NCBI RefSeq assembly: GCF_004348685.1
Contig: NZ_SMKO01000015.1
Span: 32,266 to 96,265, forward strand
DNA length: 64,000 nucleotides
Reading direction: 5' to 3'
Origin: Nonomuraea deserti
GTDB lineage: Bacteria; Actinomycetota; Actinomycetes; Streptosporangiales; Streptosporangiaceae
The position numbers and the translations under genes were made by a program. Below, piece by piece: positions 24,571 through 33,689 of the stretch (position 1 is its first letter; each line of letters begins with the position of its first letter). The notes under the pieces were generated by a model. The model saw only the letters and a program-made list of their open reading frames with translations. It did not search any database and had not been told where the DNA came from.

Positions 24571-24921
24571 TCAGCGCGCCGGCGGGCGTGCCCGGCGCCG
24601 TCTCAGCAGCCCGGACGCGCTCCCGGCGCCGGCCCGGCGCACCAGCGGCCAGTAGCGCAGCACCACCCGGCCGACGATGTCGGGAACGGGGCCGAAGTCC
24701 CAGCTGTCGCGCCGGCCGCCGGCCCGCTGGTTGTCGCTCTCCAGCCACCAGCCGTCCGCCCCGTGCCACTGTGCCCGTTTCACGATGAGGCGTTCGGGGT
24801 CGCCGGGGAGCCTGGCCACCACGAGGTCCCCCGGGCGCACGGTCGCGCCGCGCCGGACGAGAAGCCAGTCTCCCGGCACCAGCGCGGGACGCATCGAATC
24901 GCCTTCGACACGCACTCTCAT
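24571..24921 (-). CDS. sodX: Nickel-type superoxide dismutase maturation protease
   Basis: A signal-peptidase-like (S26) protease of 116 residues that removes the SodN propeptide. The Ser box EGDSMRPALVPGDWLLV supplies the nucleophile. The Lys box is VARLPGDPERLIVKR, and the C-terminal SDN and WDFGPVP segments follow. There is no membrane anchor, as expected for the cytoplasmic SodX form. The start at 24921 (MRVRVEGDSM) is chosen where the Ser box begins; the frame runs on to 25053. It is divergent from the sodN gene. Confidence 0.88.
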   Translation of the reverse strand: MRVRVEGDSMRPALVPGDWLLVRRGATVRPGDLVVARLPGDPERLIVKRAQWHGADGWWLESDNQRAGGRRDSWDFGPVPDIVGRVVLRYWPLVRRAGAGSASGLLRRRRARPPAR

Positions 24922-25010
24922 GGGCTGCGACCCCCTACTCCACGGGCACTGGGACCCGAGTAAGGTCGGTTGTGGACCAAGCTGATTCAGCATCAAGGAA
25001 GGACTTTCCG

Positions 25011-25412
25011 ATGCTCGCACGACTGCTACGACCCAAGCATGTCGCATCCGCACACTGCGACCTGCCCTGCGGGGTCTACGACCCCGCTCAGGCCCGCATC
25101 GAGGCCGAGTCGGTCAAGGCGATCATGGAGAAGTACGCGGCCAACGAGGACCCGGTCTTCCGCGCCCGCGCGGTGACCATCAAGGAGGAGCGCGCGGAGC
25201 TGGTCAAGCACCACCTCTGGGTGCTCTGGACCGACTACTTCAAGCCGCCGCACCTCGAGCAGTACCCTCAGCTTCACCAGCTGTTCTGGGACGCGACAAA
25301 GCTCGCGGGCGCCGCCGGCGCCAAGGGCACGGTCGACGTCGGCAAGGCCGAGGATCTGCTGGGCAAGATCGACGAGATCTCCAAGATCTTCTGGGAGACC
25401 AAGGCCGCCTAA
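25011..25412 (+). CDS. sodN: Nickel superoxide dismutase
   Basis: Dismutates superoxide with a Ni-hook at the mature N-terminus. The 133-residue precursor has a 14-residue propeptide (MLARLLRPKHVASA). The mature protein begins HCDLPCGVYDP, giving the Ni ligands His1, Cys2 and Cys6. The start at 25011 has AAGGAAGG upstream. The mature size of 119 residues is normal. The divergent sodX gene encodes the processing protease, so the pair is self-sufficient. An intrinsic terminator follows. Confidence 0.96.
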   Translation: MLARLLRPKHVASAHCDLPCGVYDPAQARIEAESVKAIMEKYAANEDPVFRARAVTIKEERAELVKHHLWVLWTDYFKPPHLEQYPQLHQLFWDATKLAGAAGAKGTVDVGKAEDLLGKIDEISKIFWETKAA

Positions 25413-25422
25413 AAGGGCACCT

Positions 25423-25460
25423 AAGGCTCTGCGCGGTCGGTGACCGCGCAGAGCCTTTTC
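25423..25460 (+). terminator. Intrinsic terminator of sodN
   Basis: A perfect 16-bp stem (25423-25438 with 25442-25457) closed by GGT is followed by TTTTC, starting 10 nt after the sodN stop codon. Confidence 0.93.
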
Positions 25461-25585
25461 CATTGATGGCGAGTCTGAAGCGTCCAAGCACCGCTCAGGG
25501 GCGGTAAGTTGCAGTTGGCGTCGGATACGGTGGGTCGCGGTCAGCGGCCCGCCACGTGGCGGTTCCCACGTACGCGAGGAGGAAC

Positions 25586-26032
25586 GTGACCGAGGAAACC
25601 GAGACCCGCGCGGAGGGCGTGGCCGGCATCCGCGACGTGGTGAGCATCAGGCTCCCCGCCGCTAGTGCCTACCTGTCCGTGCTGCGCACGGCCACCGCCG
25701 GGCTCGCGGCGCGGCTCGACTTCACGCTGGACGAGATCGAGGATCTGCGGATCGCGGTCGACGAGGCGTGCGCCATGCTGCTGAGCGAGGCGGTGCCCGG
25801 CACCGACCTGACTGCCGAGTTCGAGCTGACCGGCCAGGAGATGCAGGTCAGGGTCGAGGTGGCGACCGTCGGCAGCTCCGCTCCCAAGCGTGACGACTTC
25901 GCCTGGATGGTGCTGACCGCCCTGGCCGATGACGTGGATGCCGTGGCACCTTCCCAGGGCTTCCCGGATCGCATGGCGATCGTCCTGCGTAAGCGCCGAG
26001 GCGCGGCCCAGAGAACGGCGGGGCCGGCGTGA
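25586..26032 (+). CDS. Anti-sigma regulatory factor (RsbW/HATPase_c type)
   Basis: A 148-residue GHKL-fold anti-sigma factor, probably acting on the SigF/B-type sigma factor encoded next. The sequence VVSIRLPAASAYLSVLRTAT starts the domain. The N-box is IEDLRIAVDEACAMLL near residue 60, and the late part is DDFAWMVLTALADDVDAV. The GTG at 25586 has GAGGAGG 5 nt upstream and is preferred over the GTG at 25556. The G1/G2 ATP-lid motifs are weak, as often in actinobacterial RsbW homologues. It overlaps the sigma gene by 4 nt. Confidence 0.85.
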   Translation: MTEETETRAEGVAGIRDVVSIRLPAASAYLSVLRTATAGLAARLDFTLDEIEDLRIAVDEACAMLLSEAVPGTDLTAEFELTGQEMQVRVEVATVGSSAPKRDDFAWMVLTALADDVDAVAPSQGFPDRMAIVLRKRRGAAQRTAGPA

Positions 26033-26829
26033 CGGAAAGGACTGGAGCCATGGCCACCAGCGAACACGCCGTGCCCGACAGGGTCCGTGCCCGCAGGCTC
26101 TTCGCCGAGCTGGCCGAGCTGGGTCCTGAGGAGCCGCGCCGCCAGCGCATCAGGGACGAGCTGGTCGAGCTCCACCTTCCTTTGGTGGAATACCTGGCGC
26201 GCCGCTTCCGCAACAGGGGCGAGTGGCTCGACGACCTCACCCAGGTCGCCACCATCGGCCTGATCAAGTCGATCGACCGGTTCGACCTCAACCGGGGCGT
26301 CGAGTTCTCCACCTACGCGACGCCCACGATCGTCGGCGAGATCAAGCGGCACTTCCGCGACAAGGGCTGGGCGGTCCGCGTGCCGCGCCGCCTGCAGGAG
26401 CTGAAGCTCTCGCTCACCAAGGCCATCAGCGATCTGTCGCAGCGCGAGGGCCGGGCGCCGACGGTGTCCGAGCTGGCCTCCTACCTGAAGATGACCGAGG
26501 AGGAGGTGCTCGAGGGCCTCGAGTCGGCCAACGCCTACTCGACCGTGTCGCTCGACGCCCCCGACTCCGGCGACGACGACGCTCCCGCGGTGTCCGACTC
26601 TCTCGGCATCGTCGACGAGTCGCTCGAGGGCGTCGAATATCGCGAGTCGCTCAAGCCGCTGCTGGAGCGGCTGCCTCCGCGGGAGAAACGCATCCTGCTG
26701 CTGCGGTTCTTCGGCAACATGACGCAGTCGCAGATCGCCACCGAGCTGGGCATCTCGCAGATGCACGTCTCGCGCCTGCTCGCCCGCACGCTGGCCCAGC
26801 TGCGCGAGGGCCTGACCGCCGACGACTAA
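26029..26829 (+). CDS. RNA polymerase sigma factor, SigF/SigB family
   Basis: Group 3 sigma-70 factor of 266 residues for stress or developmental genes. Region 2 is ELHLPLVEYLARRFRNRG with LTQVATIGLIKSIDRFDLNRG and FSTYATPTIVGEIKRHFRDKGW. Region 3 is VPRRLQELKLSLTKAISDL, and region 4 is LPPREKRILLLRFFGNMTQSQIATELGISQMHVSRLLART. The GTG at 26029 overlaps the anti-sigma stop codon; an ATG at 26050 with AAAGGA upstream is a real alternative. Co-transcription with its anti-sigma factor fits partner switching. No antagonist gene is seen here. Confidence 0.92.
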   Translation: MTERTGAMATSEHAVPDRVRARRLFAELAELGPEEPRRQRIRDELVELHLPLVEYLARRFRNRGEWLDDLTQVATIGLIKSIDRFDLNRGVEFSTYATPTIVGEIKRHFRDKGWAVRVPRRLQELKLSLTKAISDLSQREGRAPTVSELASYLKMTEEEVLEGLESANAYSTVSLDAPDSGDDDAPAVSDSLGIVDESLEGVEYRESLKPLLERLPPREKRILLLRFFGNMTQSQIATELGISQMHVSRLLARTLAQLREGLTADD

Positions 26830-27209
26830 CCGTCTCCGTAGAGAGCATGGGTGGTGGGGGGCGCCAGCAGGGTCACGAGCCCTGTCAGGGCGACCACGAT
26901 CAGCGGGATGCCGAGCTGCGGCTGGTCCGACTGGATGAGGGTGACGGCGATGAGCAGCATGAAGATCTGCGTCAGCACGGCCGGAGACCTCCCCCACCGC
27001 TCCATCCTGAACAGACCGCCCCAGGCCACCCAGAGCAGCCCTGCGGCCACCAGCAGCGCGAATCCCGACTCCGCCAGGGCGGTCGTCACGTTGTCCGGCG
27101 CTCCCGTCAGCGTCTGCACCGCGACGAGCACGCCGAGCCCCAGCGCGACGAGCCCTTCCAGGGCGACGACGACCACGGCGATGAGAAGGGTAAGCGGGCG
27201 ACCGTTCAC
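26826..27209 (-). CDS. Small integral membrane protein
   Basis: A 127-residue protein with four predicted transmembrane helices (about residues 8-30, 47-65, 78-95 and 100-117) and a short loop LFRMERWGRSPAVL between helices 2 and 3. I do not recognise a functional family. It is convergent with the sigma gene and shares 4 nt with its 3' end. Confidence 0.7.
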   Translation of the reverse strand: MNGRPLTLLIAVVVVALEGLVALGLGVLVAVQTLTGAPDNVTTALAESGFALLVAAGLLWVAWGGLFRMERWGRSPAVLTQIFMLLIAVTLIQSDQPQLGIPLIVVALTGLVTLLAPPTTHALYGDG

Positions 27210-27298
27210 GCCCGTACCCTACCGCCAGGGCCGTACGGTCTGAGAAATAGGACGTTAGGCCCACAAAGCGGACGAGCTTAACCGGCTACGCTGGCGAT

Positions 27299-28258
27299 AT
27301 GCGCGCCATGCTGCTGGTCAACCCCAAGGCCACCACCACCAACGCTCGCACGCGTGACGTGCTGATCCGCGCGCTCGGCGCGGCCGTCGACCTCGCCGTC
27401 GAGGAGACCCGCTACCGCGGCCACGCCGCTTCGCTGGCGTCCACGGCACGGGCCAAGGGATATGACCTGGTGGCGGTGCTCGGAGGCGACGGCACGATCA
27501 ACGAGACCGTCAACGGCCTGCTGAACCCGGTGGACGGCGAGCCCGCGCGGGACGACCCGAGCGCGGGCCGCCCCGGCCTGATCGTCATCCCCGGCGGCAG
27601 CGCGAACGTCTTCGCCCGTGCCCTGGGCCTGCCGAACGATCCGGTCGAGTCGACGGGCGCGGTGCTGGAGGCGCTCAGGGAGGGGCGGCGCAGGACCGTG
27701 GGGCTGGGGCAGGCCCTCTGGGAGGGGCAGAGCCGCTACTTCACCTTCTGCTCGGGCATGGGATATGACGCGGAGGTTGTGCGGGCCGTGGAGGGCCTGA
27801 GAGGCGCCGGCAGGAAGGCTACCCCCACGCGGTATGTGAACACGGCTCTGCGGCACTATCTGGCCACGGACAAGCGGCATCCAGCGATGACGCTGACCGG
27901 CCCCGGGATCCCCACCGCCGAGGGGGTGTTCATGGCGATCATCTCCAACACCTCGCCGTGGACGTACGTCGGCACGCGACCCGTGACGCCCACCCCGTGG
28001 GCCTCCTTCGAGACCGGGCTCGATCTGCTCGGGCTGCGGCGCATGAGTCCGGTCGCGCTCGCGCCGGTGATCCGGCAGATCCTCACGGAGAGTGACGTAC
28101 TTCCGTCGGGCCGGCACCTCGTCCAGTTGCACGACGAGCCCGAGTTCACGCTCACCGCGGGCCGCCCGGTGGCCTTCGAGCTGGACGGCGACTACCTGGG
28201 CGAACGCGAAACCGTGACATTTCGGTCTACGCCGAACGCATTACAGGTTCTGGTCTAG
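27299..28258 (+). CDS. Diacylglycerol kinase family lipid kinase
   Basis: A DagK/YegS-fold lipid kinase of 319 residues that phosphorylates a lipid hydroxyl, probably diacylglycerol or a related membrane lipid. The catalytic domain has MLLVNPKATTTNART, VAVLGGDGTINETVNGLL (the GGDGT motif near residue 62) and LIVIPGGSANVFARALGLP. The C-terminal sandwich domain includes FCSGMGYDAEVVRAVEG and FELDGDYLGE. The length is typical. It is a single gene. Confidence 0.88.
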   Translation: MRAMLLVNPKATTTNARTRDVLIRALGAAVDLAVEETRYRGHAASLASTARAKGYDLVAVLGGDGTINETVNGLLNPVDGEPARDDPSAGRPGLIVIPGGSANVFARALGLPNDPVESTGAVLEALREGRRRTVGLGQALWEGQSRYFTFCSGMGYDAEVVRAVEGLRGAGRKATPTRYVNTALRHYLATDKRHPAMTLTGPGIPTAEGVFMAIISNTSPWTYVGTRPVTPTPWASFETGLDLLGLRRMSPVALAPVIRQILTESDVLPSGRHLVQLHDEPEFTLTAGRPVAFELDGDYLGERETVTFRSTPNALQVLV

Positions 28259-28533
28259 ATGGTTACATTCGGTCATTGTGTGACGCATCCGACATCCATA
28301 ACAGCCAAAACTTCGCGTCAACCCTCTTGCGTGCACTCAAAGTGACTGAAAGGCTCAACACTGACGTCGGAACGTAGGACCTTTCGCAACCCCGAGGTCC
28401 TCCAGGCGTCAAGCGAGTGACCCCGGTCCTCAACAGGATCCCGGGTGATCGTTCGCGCGAGTTAGTGAAACTCTTCACAAAGTAGTAGCCGCACGGAGCC
28501 GACCTAGAGGCTCCATCTACTAAGGAGTGACGC

Positions 28534-28788
28534 ATGGACTGGCGCCACCGAGCTGCCTGCCGTGACGTGGACCCCGAGCTGTTCTTCCCGATCGGCAACA
28601 CCGGCCCCGCCCTCCTGCAGATCGAAGAGGCCAAGCAGGTCTGCCGGTCCTGCTCGGCCGTGGAGGCCTGCCTGAAGTGGGCGCTGGAGTCCGGACAGGA
28701 CGCCGGCGTCTGGGGCGGGCTGAGCGAGGACGAGCGCCGCGCCCTCAAGCGCCGCTCCGCCCGCGCCCGCACCCGGCTCTCCGCCTGA
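28534..28788 (+). CDS. WhiB-family iron-sulfur regulator (WhiB1/WblE-like)
   Basis: An 84-residue 4Fe-4S transcription factor that binds the principal sigma factor and responds to nitric oxide or redox state. The four cluster cysteines are C9, C37, C40 and C46. The GVWGG turn is at residues 58-62, and the basic tail ALKRRSARARTRLSA binds DNA. AAGGAG lies upstream of the ATG. Its place next to a PdtaS-like kinase matches the whiB1-pdtaS arrangement I recall from mycobacteria. The 275 nt before the gene contain no ORF and may hold a long leader. Confidence 0.92.
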   Translation: MDWRHRAACRDVDPELFFPIGNTGPALLQIEEAKQVCRSCSAVEACLKWALESGQDAGVWGGLSEDERRALKRRSARARTRLSA

Positions 28789-28863
28789 CCCAGTCACACC
28801 CCCTGCTCCGGTGCGTCCGCACAGGATGTGCCCGCCGGCGGCTCGGACACGGATTCGCCCGGG

Positions 28864-30333
28864 TCAGGCCGGCGGGAGCGGGATCGACATCACCACCTCC
28901 GTGCCGCCTTCCAGCCGCGGCTGGATCGACAGCCGGCCCGACAGCTCTCCCACCACCAGCGTGCGCACGATCTGCAGCCCCAGGCTGGTGGAGCTGTCAA
29001 GGTCGAAGCCGCTGGGCAGCCCGCCCCCGTCGTCCCAGACCGTGAGGTTGAGCCGGTCGGGCCCCGGCTCCACCACCACCTCCAGTCGCTTGGGCCTCCC
29101 GTGCTGCAACGCGTTCTGCAACAACTCGGTCAGCGCCATGGCCAGCGGCGTGGCGATGAGCGACGGCAGCACGCCGAAGCCGCCGACGCGCCGCGGTGTC
29201 ACGGCCACCTCCGCCGACGACACCTCACCCGCCATCGCGATCACCCGGTCGGCGATCTCGTCGAAGTCGACGAACTCCTCCGGCGCATGAGAGAGCGTCT
29301 CGTGCACGATCGCGATCGACCCGACCCTGCGCACCGCCTCCTCGAGCGCCTCCCTGCCCTCCGGCACCTGCAGCCGCCTGGCCTGCAGCCGGAGCAGGGC
29401 GGCGACGGTCTGCAGGTTGTTCTTCACCCGGTGGTGGATCTCGCGGATCGTGGCGTCCTTGGTCATCAGCTCGCGCTCGCGCCGGCGCAGCTCCGTGACG
29501 TCCCTGATGAGCACCAGGGCGCCGATGCGGCCGCCGCCGACGATCAGCGGGATGGCCCTGAGCTGCACGATCGTGCCGCCGGACTCGACCTCGGTCTCCT
29601 TCGCCGCCCGCCCGCTGGCCACGATCATGAGGTCTTCGTTGATGGGCTCGTCGGAATAGCACAGCTGCGCGGTGACCCGCCCCAGCTCCGCCCCCACCAG
29701 GTCGGCGTGCAGGCCCAGCCGCCGGTAGGCGGACAGGGCGTTGGGCGAGGCGTACGTGACGCGCCCCGCCCGGTCGAGCCGGAGCAGTCCGTCACCCACG
29801 CGCGGCGAACGGACCAGGATCGGCTCCTCGCCGGAGAACGGGAACCGGCCCTCCGCCACCATCTGCGCCAGGTCGGAGGCGCTCTGCAGGTAGGTCAGCT
29901 CCAGCCGGGAGGGCGTGCGGGCCGAGGAGAGGTTGGTGGAGCGCTGGATCACCGCGAGGAAGCGGGCCTCGCCGCCCTCGACGGCGCGCCGCACGGGGAT
30001 CGTCTCCTCCCGGACGGGCACGCCGGTGGACCAGTCGGGGTCGCCCTCGCGGCAGATGCGGCGTTCGTTCCACGCGGTGTCGATGAGCTGGCGCTCGCCC
30101 TTGGCGGCCACGGTGCCGACGATGTCGTCGTGGTAGACGGTCGGGCCGGTCGTCGGCCGCATCTGGGCGATCGCGATCCAGCCGTTCTCCGCCAGCAGCG
30201 GCGCCCACAGGATGAGGTCGGCGAAGGACAGGTCGGCCAGCAACTGCCAGTCGGAGACCAGCGAGTGCAGCCAGTCGAGATCCGCCTCGTCCAGCGCGGT
30301 GTGGCGGGCTACGAGGTCGCTCAGTGTCGGCAC
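28864..30333 (-). CDS. PdtaS-like cytosolic sensor histidine kinase
   Basis: A 489-residue histidine kinase without membrane segments. Residues 1-140 form a GAF-like domain (DWQLLADLSFADLILWAPL), and a PAS domain (LRLDRAGRVTYASPNALSAYRRLG) follows. The HisKA_2 H-box is TIREIHHRVKNNLQTVAALL. The HATPase has ELLQNALQHG and WDDGGGLP. This is the layout of PdtaS, which signals to an ANTAR antiterminator regulator; no PdtaR gene lies in the window. The GTG at 30333 gives MPTLSDLVARH, as in PdtaS N-termini. The frame runs on to 30465 without homology. Confidence 0.88.
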   Translation of the reverse strand: MPTLSDLVARHTALDEADLDWLHSLVSDWQLLADLSFADLILWAPLLAENGWIAIAQMRPTTGPTVYHDDIVGTVAAKGERQLIDTAWNERRICREGDPDWSTGVPVREETIPVRRAVEGGEARFLAVIQRSTNLSSARTPSRLELTYLQSASDLAQMVAEGRFPFSGEEPILVRSPRVGDGLLRLDRAGRVTYASPNALSAYRRLGLHADLVGAELGRVTAQLCYSDEPINEDLMIVASGRAAKETEVESGGTIVQLRAIPLIVGGGRIGALVLIRDVTELRRRERELMTKDATIREIHHRVKNNLQTVAALLRLQARRLQVPEGREALEEAVRRVGSIAIVHETLSHAPEEFVDFDEIADRVIAMAGEVSSAEVAVTPRRVGGFGVLPSLIATPLAMALTELLQNALQHGRPKRLEVVVEPGPDRLNLTVWDDGGGLPSGFDLDSSTSLGLQIVRTLVVGELSGRLSIQPRLEGGTEVVMSIPLPPA

Positions 30334-30850
30334 GAGTGCATCATGCGTGCTTTCCCCCGCAACAGCCAAACCGGCAACCGGGTGCCGGGCCCGCTGAGGT
30401 GGGCGTTTGACCGCAGAGCCGGTACGCGGCAACAACTCCGAACGTGTGCGGGCGTACGCCCTCATCCTCGTACAGTGCCGACAGATGCGGCATTGTGCCC
30501 CATGATGCCCCTTTCATGAAATCTCATATGGTGAGAAGCATCACACAGCCGACACCGCTCAGCTCCAGGAAAAGGGCTGCGCGCCACCAGCCGGAGGTGA
30601 TCTGCACGGGCGGGTGGACCCTCCGCGACACGGCTCGCGGACCGGCCTCGGTTGCGATCGCGCACATCGCTGTGGATATCCTTCACCATCAACCTGAGCA
30701 GCCCGGATCCGTGCGTGCCAGCTGTCGTACGCGCTCGGCGCCGGTCGGCGGCTCCGGCCCGCGGTTGACCGCTCGGGCCGAAGTGAGTTCCGATGATCTC
30801 GCGGTGACCAGACACGCCCTCACCGCCGTGGCAGAAGTGAAGGTGAGAGC
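30334..30850. other. Divergent promoter region between the kinase and the DasR-like gene
   Basis: No gene is supported in these 517 nt. An imperfect dyad TCTCATATGGTGAGA lies at 30522-30536 in an AT-richer patch and could be a regulator site. No match to the DasR consensus was seen. Confidence 0.4.
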
Positions 30851-31570
30851 GTGACTGACGACAGCCCCCGCGTTCCGAAGTACTACGACGTGAAACGGAG
30901 CCTGCTCGAGCTCACCAAGAGCCTCGCGCCCGGCACCGCGCTGCCGCCCGAGCGCACGCTCGCCGTACGTTTCGAGACCTCCCGCACCACGGTCCGGCAG
31001 GCGCTGACCGAGCTGGTGGTGGAGGGCAGGCTGCTGCGCATCCAGGGCAAGGGCACGTTCGTGGCCCAGCCGAAGGTGGCCCAGGTCCTCCAGCTCACCT
31101 CCTACATCGGCGACCTGCGCACCGCCGGCCTGGAGCCGGACACCAAGATCCTGGAGATCGGCTACATCACCGCCGACGAGGCGCTGGCCCGGCGCCTGGC
31201 CATCAACCCCGGCGGGCGCGTGCTGCGCATCCACCGCCTCAGGCTGGCCAACGGCGAGCCGGTCTCCATCGACACGACCCACCTGTCCGCCCGCCGCTTC
31301 CCCCGGCTGCGGCGCGAGCTGGAGGTGCACGCGTCGCTGTACGAGACCCTGCACAACGCCTACAACGTGCGGCTCACCGACGCCGAGGAGATCATCGAGA
31401 CGGTGCTGGCCACGCCGTACGACGCCAAGGCCCTGGGCGTCGACGTCGGCCTGCCGATGCTGCTGCTCACGCGCCACGCCTTCGACGCCGACGGCAACCC
31501 CGTCGAGTGGGCCCAGTCGCTCTATCGCGGCGACCGGTACAAGTTCGTCACGCGCCTGCGCCGTCCGTGA
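30851..31570 (+). CDS. GntR/HutC-family regulator, DasR-like
   Basis: A 239-residue repressor with an N-terminal winged helix ([20 protein letters not shown], then [19 protein letters not shown]) and a UTRA effector domain ([54 protein letters not shown]). The start VPKYYDVK and many internal blocks match Streptomyces DasR as I remember it. DasR senses glucosamine-6-phosphate and controls chitin and GlcNAc genes. No GlcNAc genes are nearby, so the effector is inferred only. The GTG start follows GAAGGTGAGAGC. Confidence 0.82.
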   Translation: MTDDSPRVPKYYDVKRSLLELTKSLAPGTALPPERTLAVRFETSRTTVRQALTELVVEGRLLRIQGKGTFVAQPKVAQVLQLTSYIGDLRTAGLEPDTKILEIGYITADEALARRLAINPGGRVLRIHRLRLANGEPVSIDTTHLSARRFPRLRRELEVHASLYETLHNAYNVRLTDAEEIIETVLATPYDAKALGVDVGLPMLLLTRHAFDADGNPVEWAQSLYRGDRYKFVTRLRRP

Positions 31571-31720
31571 CGGACATCATGCGTTACGGCAGGCCACCTT
31601 GCCCGGACCCGCCGACGCCGGCTCGGCTCCGTCGAGCGCCGGTCGTGAGGGCTCACGGGGCACTCGCCGTGACGAGCGCGCCGCGGGCCGTGTTCTTCGC
31701 TGACTCCTAGGCTGACGTCC

Positions 31721-32434
31721 ATGAGCATTCTCGTCGTCACCGGCACCGGAGCCGGGGTGGGCAAGACCGTGGTGACGGCGGCCGTGGCCGTGCTGTCGCT
31801 GGCGCGCGGGGCGGCGACCGCCGTGGTCAAGCCCGCCCAGACCGGGGTGGCGCCCGGCGCGCCGGGCGACGTCGACCACGTGATCCGGCTGTCCGGGGTG
31901 GCCACCACCTTCGAGCTGCGCCGGTTCACCGACCCGCTCTCCCCCGCCGCCGCGGCCAGGGCCGCGGGCATGCCGCCCGTGTCGCTGGCCGGGGCCGCCA
32001 AGCTGGTGCGGGAGCTGGGTGAGAGCAACCGCCTGGTGGTCGTGGAGGGCACTGGAGGGCTGCTGGAGCGCTTCGACGAGGACGGCGCCACCGTCGCCGA
32101 CCTCGCGCGCGCCCTGAACGCTCAGGTGCTCGTCGTGGCCGGGGCCGGCGGTGCCGCGGTCAACCACACCGCGCTCACCTTGGAGGCGCTGGCCCATCGC
32201 GGGCTCGACCTGGCCGGTCTGGTCATCGGCCGGTGGCCGCGGCGGCCGGGGACGGCCGCGCGCAGCGGCGTGGCCGACCTGGAGATGCTGGCCGCGCGGC
32301 CGCTGGCAGGGGCGCTGCCCGACGGCGCGGGCGACCTGGACAGGCAGGCGTTCGCCGAGGTGGCGCGCAAAGGGCTGGGCGCCACGCTGGGCGGCACGTT
32401 CGACCCTGCCGCCTTCCGGCGGGAGGTCCGCTGA
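31721..32434 (+). CDS. bioD: Dethiobiotin synthase
   Basis: ATP-dependent carboxylation and ring closure of 7,8-diaminononanoate in biotin synthesis. The 237-residue protein has the P-loop TGTGAGVGKTVVTAA at residues 7-21, VVKPAQTGV, the LSPAAAARAAG region and VVVEGTGGLLERFDE. No other biotin gene is in the window. A biotin carboxylase and a biotinyl carrier lie 8 kb away. Confidence 0.92.
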   Translation: MSILVVTGTGAGVGKTVVTAAVAVLSLARGAATAVVKPAQTGVAPGAPGDVDHVIRLSGVATTFELRRFTDPLSPAAAARAAGMPPVSLAGAAKLVRELGESNRLVVVEGTGGLLERFDEDGATVADLARALNAQVLVVAGAGGAAVNHTALTLEALAHRGLDLAGLVIGRWPRRPGTAARSGVADLEMLAARPLAGALPDGAGDLDRQAFAEVARKGLGATLGGTFDPAAFRREVR

Positions 32435-32528
32435 AACAGGCTCTGACCCGATGGTGGGGCTAGCCCCACCATCCACCAGCACACCAGGCCTATTTCGCGG
32501 CTCCCCCGCCGGTCAATACCGTTGGGGC

Positions 32529-33689
32529 ATGACAGTCCCCCGTCCGTGGTCGGCACGGGCCTGGCTCGACACGGCTCACGTCATGACCGGCCTGCCGGTC
32601 GCCGTGCTGCTCGGCGGGCTGACGGTCCTGCTGGCCGTGGTCCCCCGCCTGCTGTGGCGGGCCCTGCCGTGGTTCACCCGGGTGCAGTGCTCCCGGTTCG
32701 CGGCGTTCCAGGGGGTGCGCATCCCGCCCACACCGCCGCCGGCGGGATGGCGGAGCCCCGCGGCGTGGCGGCAGCTCGCCTACCACCTGCTGTCGCCGTT
32801 CGTGGGCGCCGCCGCGGCGTTCCTGGTGGCCACGGCCTGGGGCGGATCATTCGTGGGGCTGCTGTCGTTCCTGCCGCCGCGGCTGGAGCCCCCGCCCATG
32901 GTGTTCGAGTACAACCTGCGCGACGGGCGCGTGCTCGGGATCTTCATGGGGGTGGGACTCGTGCTGCTCATACTCGCCCCCTTCCTGGCGCGCGGCATGG
33001 CGGCGCTCGACCTGCTGGTGGCGCGTACGCTCCTCGGGCCCAGCCGCTCGGAGCTGGGGCAGCGGATCGAGACGCTGACCGAGAGCCGGGCCGGTGTGAT
33101 CGACGCGGCCGACGCCGAGCGCCGTAGGATCGAGCGTGATCTGCACGACGGCGCGCAGCAGCGGCTCGTCTCCCTCGCCATGAACCTCGGCCTGGCCAGG
33201 GCCACCCTGACCGACCTGCCCGAGCCGGCGCGCGTGGCGATCGAGCAGGCCCACGAGGAGGCCAAGCAGGCGCTCAAGGAGCTGCGCGACTTCGTCAGGG
33301 GCCTGCACCCGGCCGTGCTCAACGACCAGGGCCTGGACGCGGCGCTGTCCGGCGTCGCCGCCCGCGCGCCCGTCCCGGTCAGGCTCCGGGTCGACATCGA
33401 GCGGCGTACCAGTCCGACCATCGAGGCGGTGGCGTTCTTCATCGTGTCCGAAGCACTGACCAACATCGCCAAACACGCCTCGGCCACCAGGGCCGAGGTG
33501 AACGTGCGGCGAGAGCGCGACCGCCTGCACGTGGAGGTGTACGACGACGGCTGCGGCGGCGCCGCGCTGGACGGCGGCACCGGGCTGCGCGGCCTGGCCC
33601 AGCGGATCGACGCGGTCGACGGGTCTCTCCGGCTGTCCAGCCCGCTGGGCGGCCCGACGACGATCGAGGTGGAACTGCCGTGCGAGTAG
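32529..33689 (+). CDS. Sensor histidine kinase, DesK/NarX (HisKA_3) type
   Basis: A 386-residue membrane kinase. Hydrophobic helices lie at about 20-42, 82-115 and 140-160. The dimerisation/phosphoacceptor domain has ERRRIERDLHDGAQQRLVSLAMNLG with the reactive His. The HATPase has SEALTNIAKHASATRAEV, YDDGCGGA and GTGLRGLAQRIDA. The ATG at 32529 is chosen because the frame before it is the shadow of bioD. It overlaps the response regulator by 10 nt. The signal is unknown; the family often responds to membrane or cell-envelope state. Confidence 0.9.
   Translation: MTVPRPWSARAWLDTAHVMTGLPVAVLLGGLTVLLAVVPRLLWRALPWFTRVQCSRFAAFQGVRIPPTPPPAGWRSPAAWRQLAYHLLSPFVGAAAAFLVATAWGGSFVGLLSFLPPRLEPPPMVFEYNLRDGRVLGIFMGVGLVLLILAPFLARGMAALDLLVARTLLGPSRSELGQRIETLTESRAGVIDAADAERRRIERDLHDGAQQRLVSLAMNLGLARATLTDLPEPARVAIEQAHEEAKQALKELRDFVRGLHPAVLNDQGLDAALSGVAARAPVPVRLRVDIERRTSPTIEAVAFFIVSEALTNIAKHASATRAEVNVRRERDRLHVEVYDDGCGGAALDGGTGLRGLAQRIDAVDGSLRLSSPLGGPTTIEVELPCE

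Noticed and set aside
28247..28262. TGGTCTAGATGG resembling half of a DasR-responsive element
   Set aside because: Only one half-site matches, and it lies at the stop codon of the lipid kinase gene rather than before a promoter.
30444..30854. A 136-codon frame upstream of the DasR-like gene
   Set aside because: It has no recognisable content or good start, and it overlaps the probable divergent promoter region.
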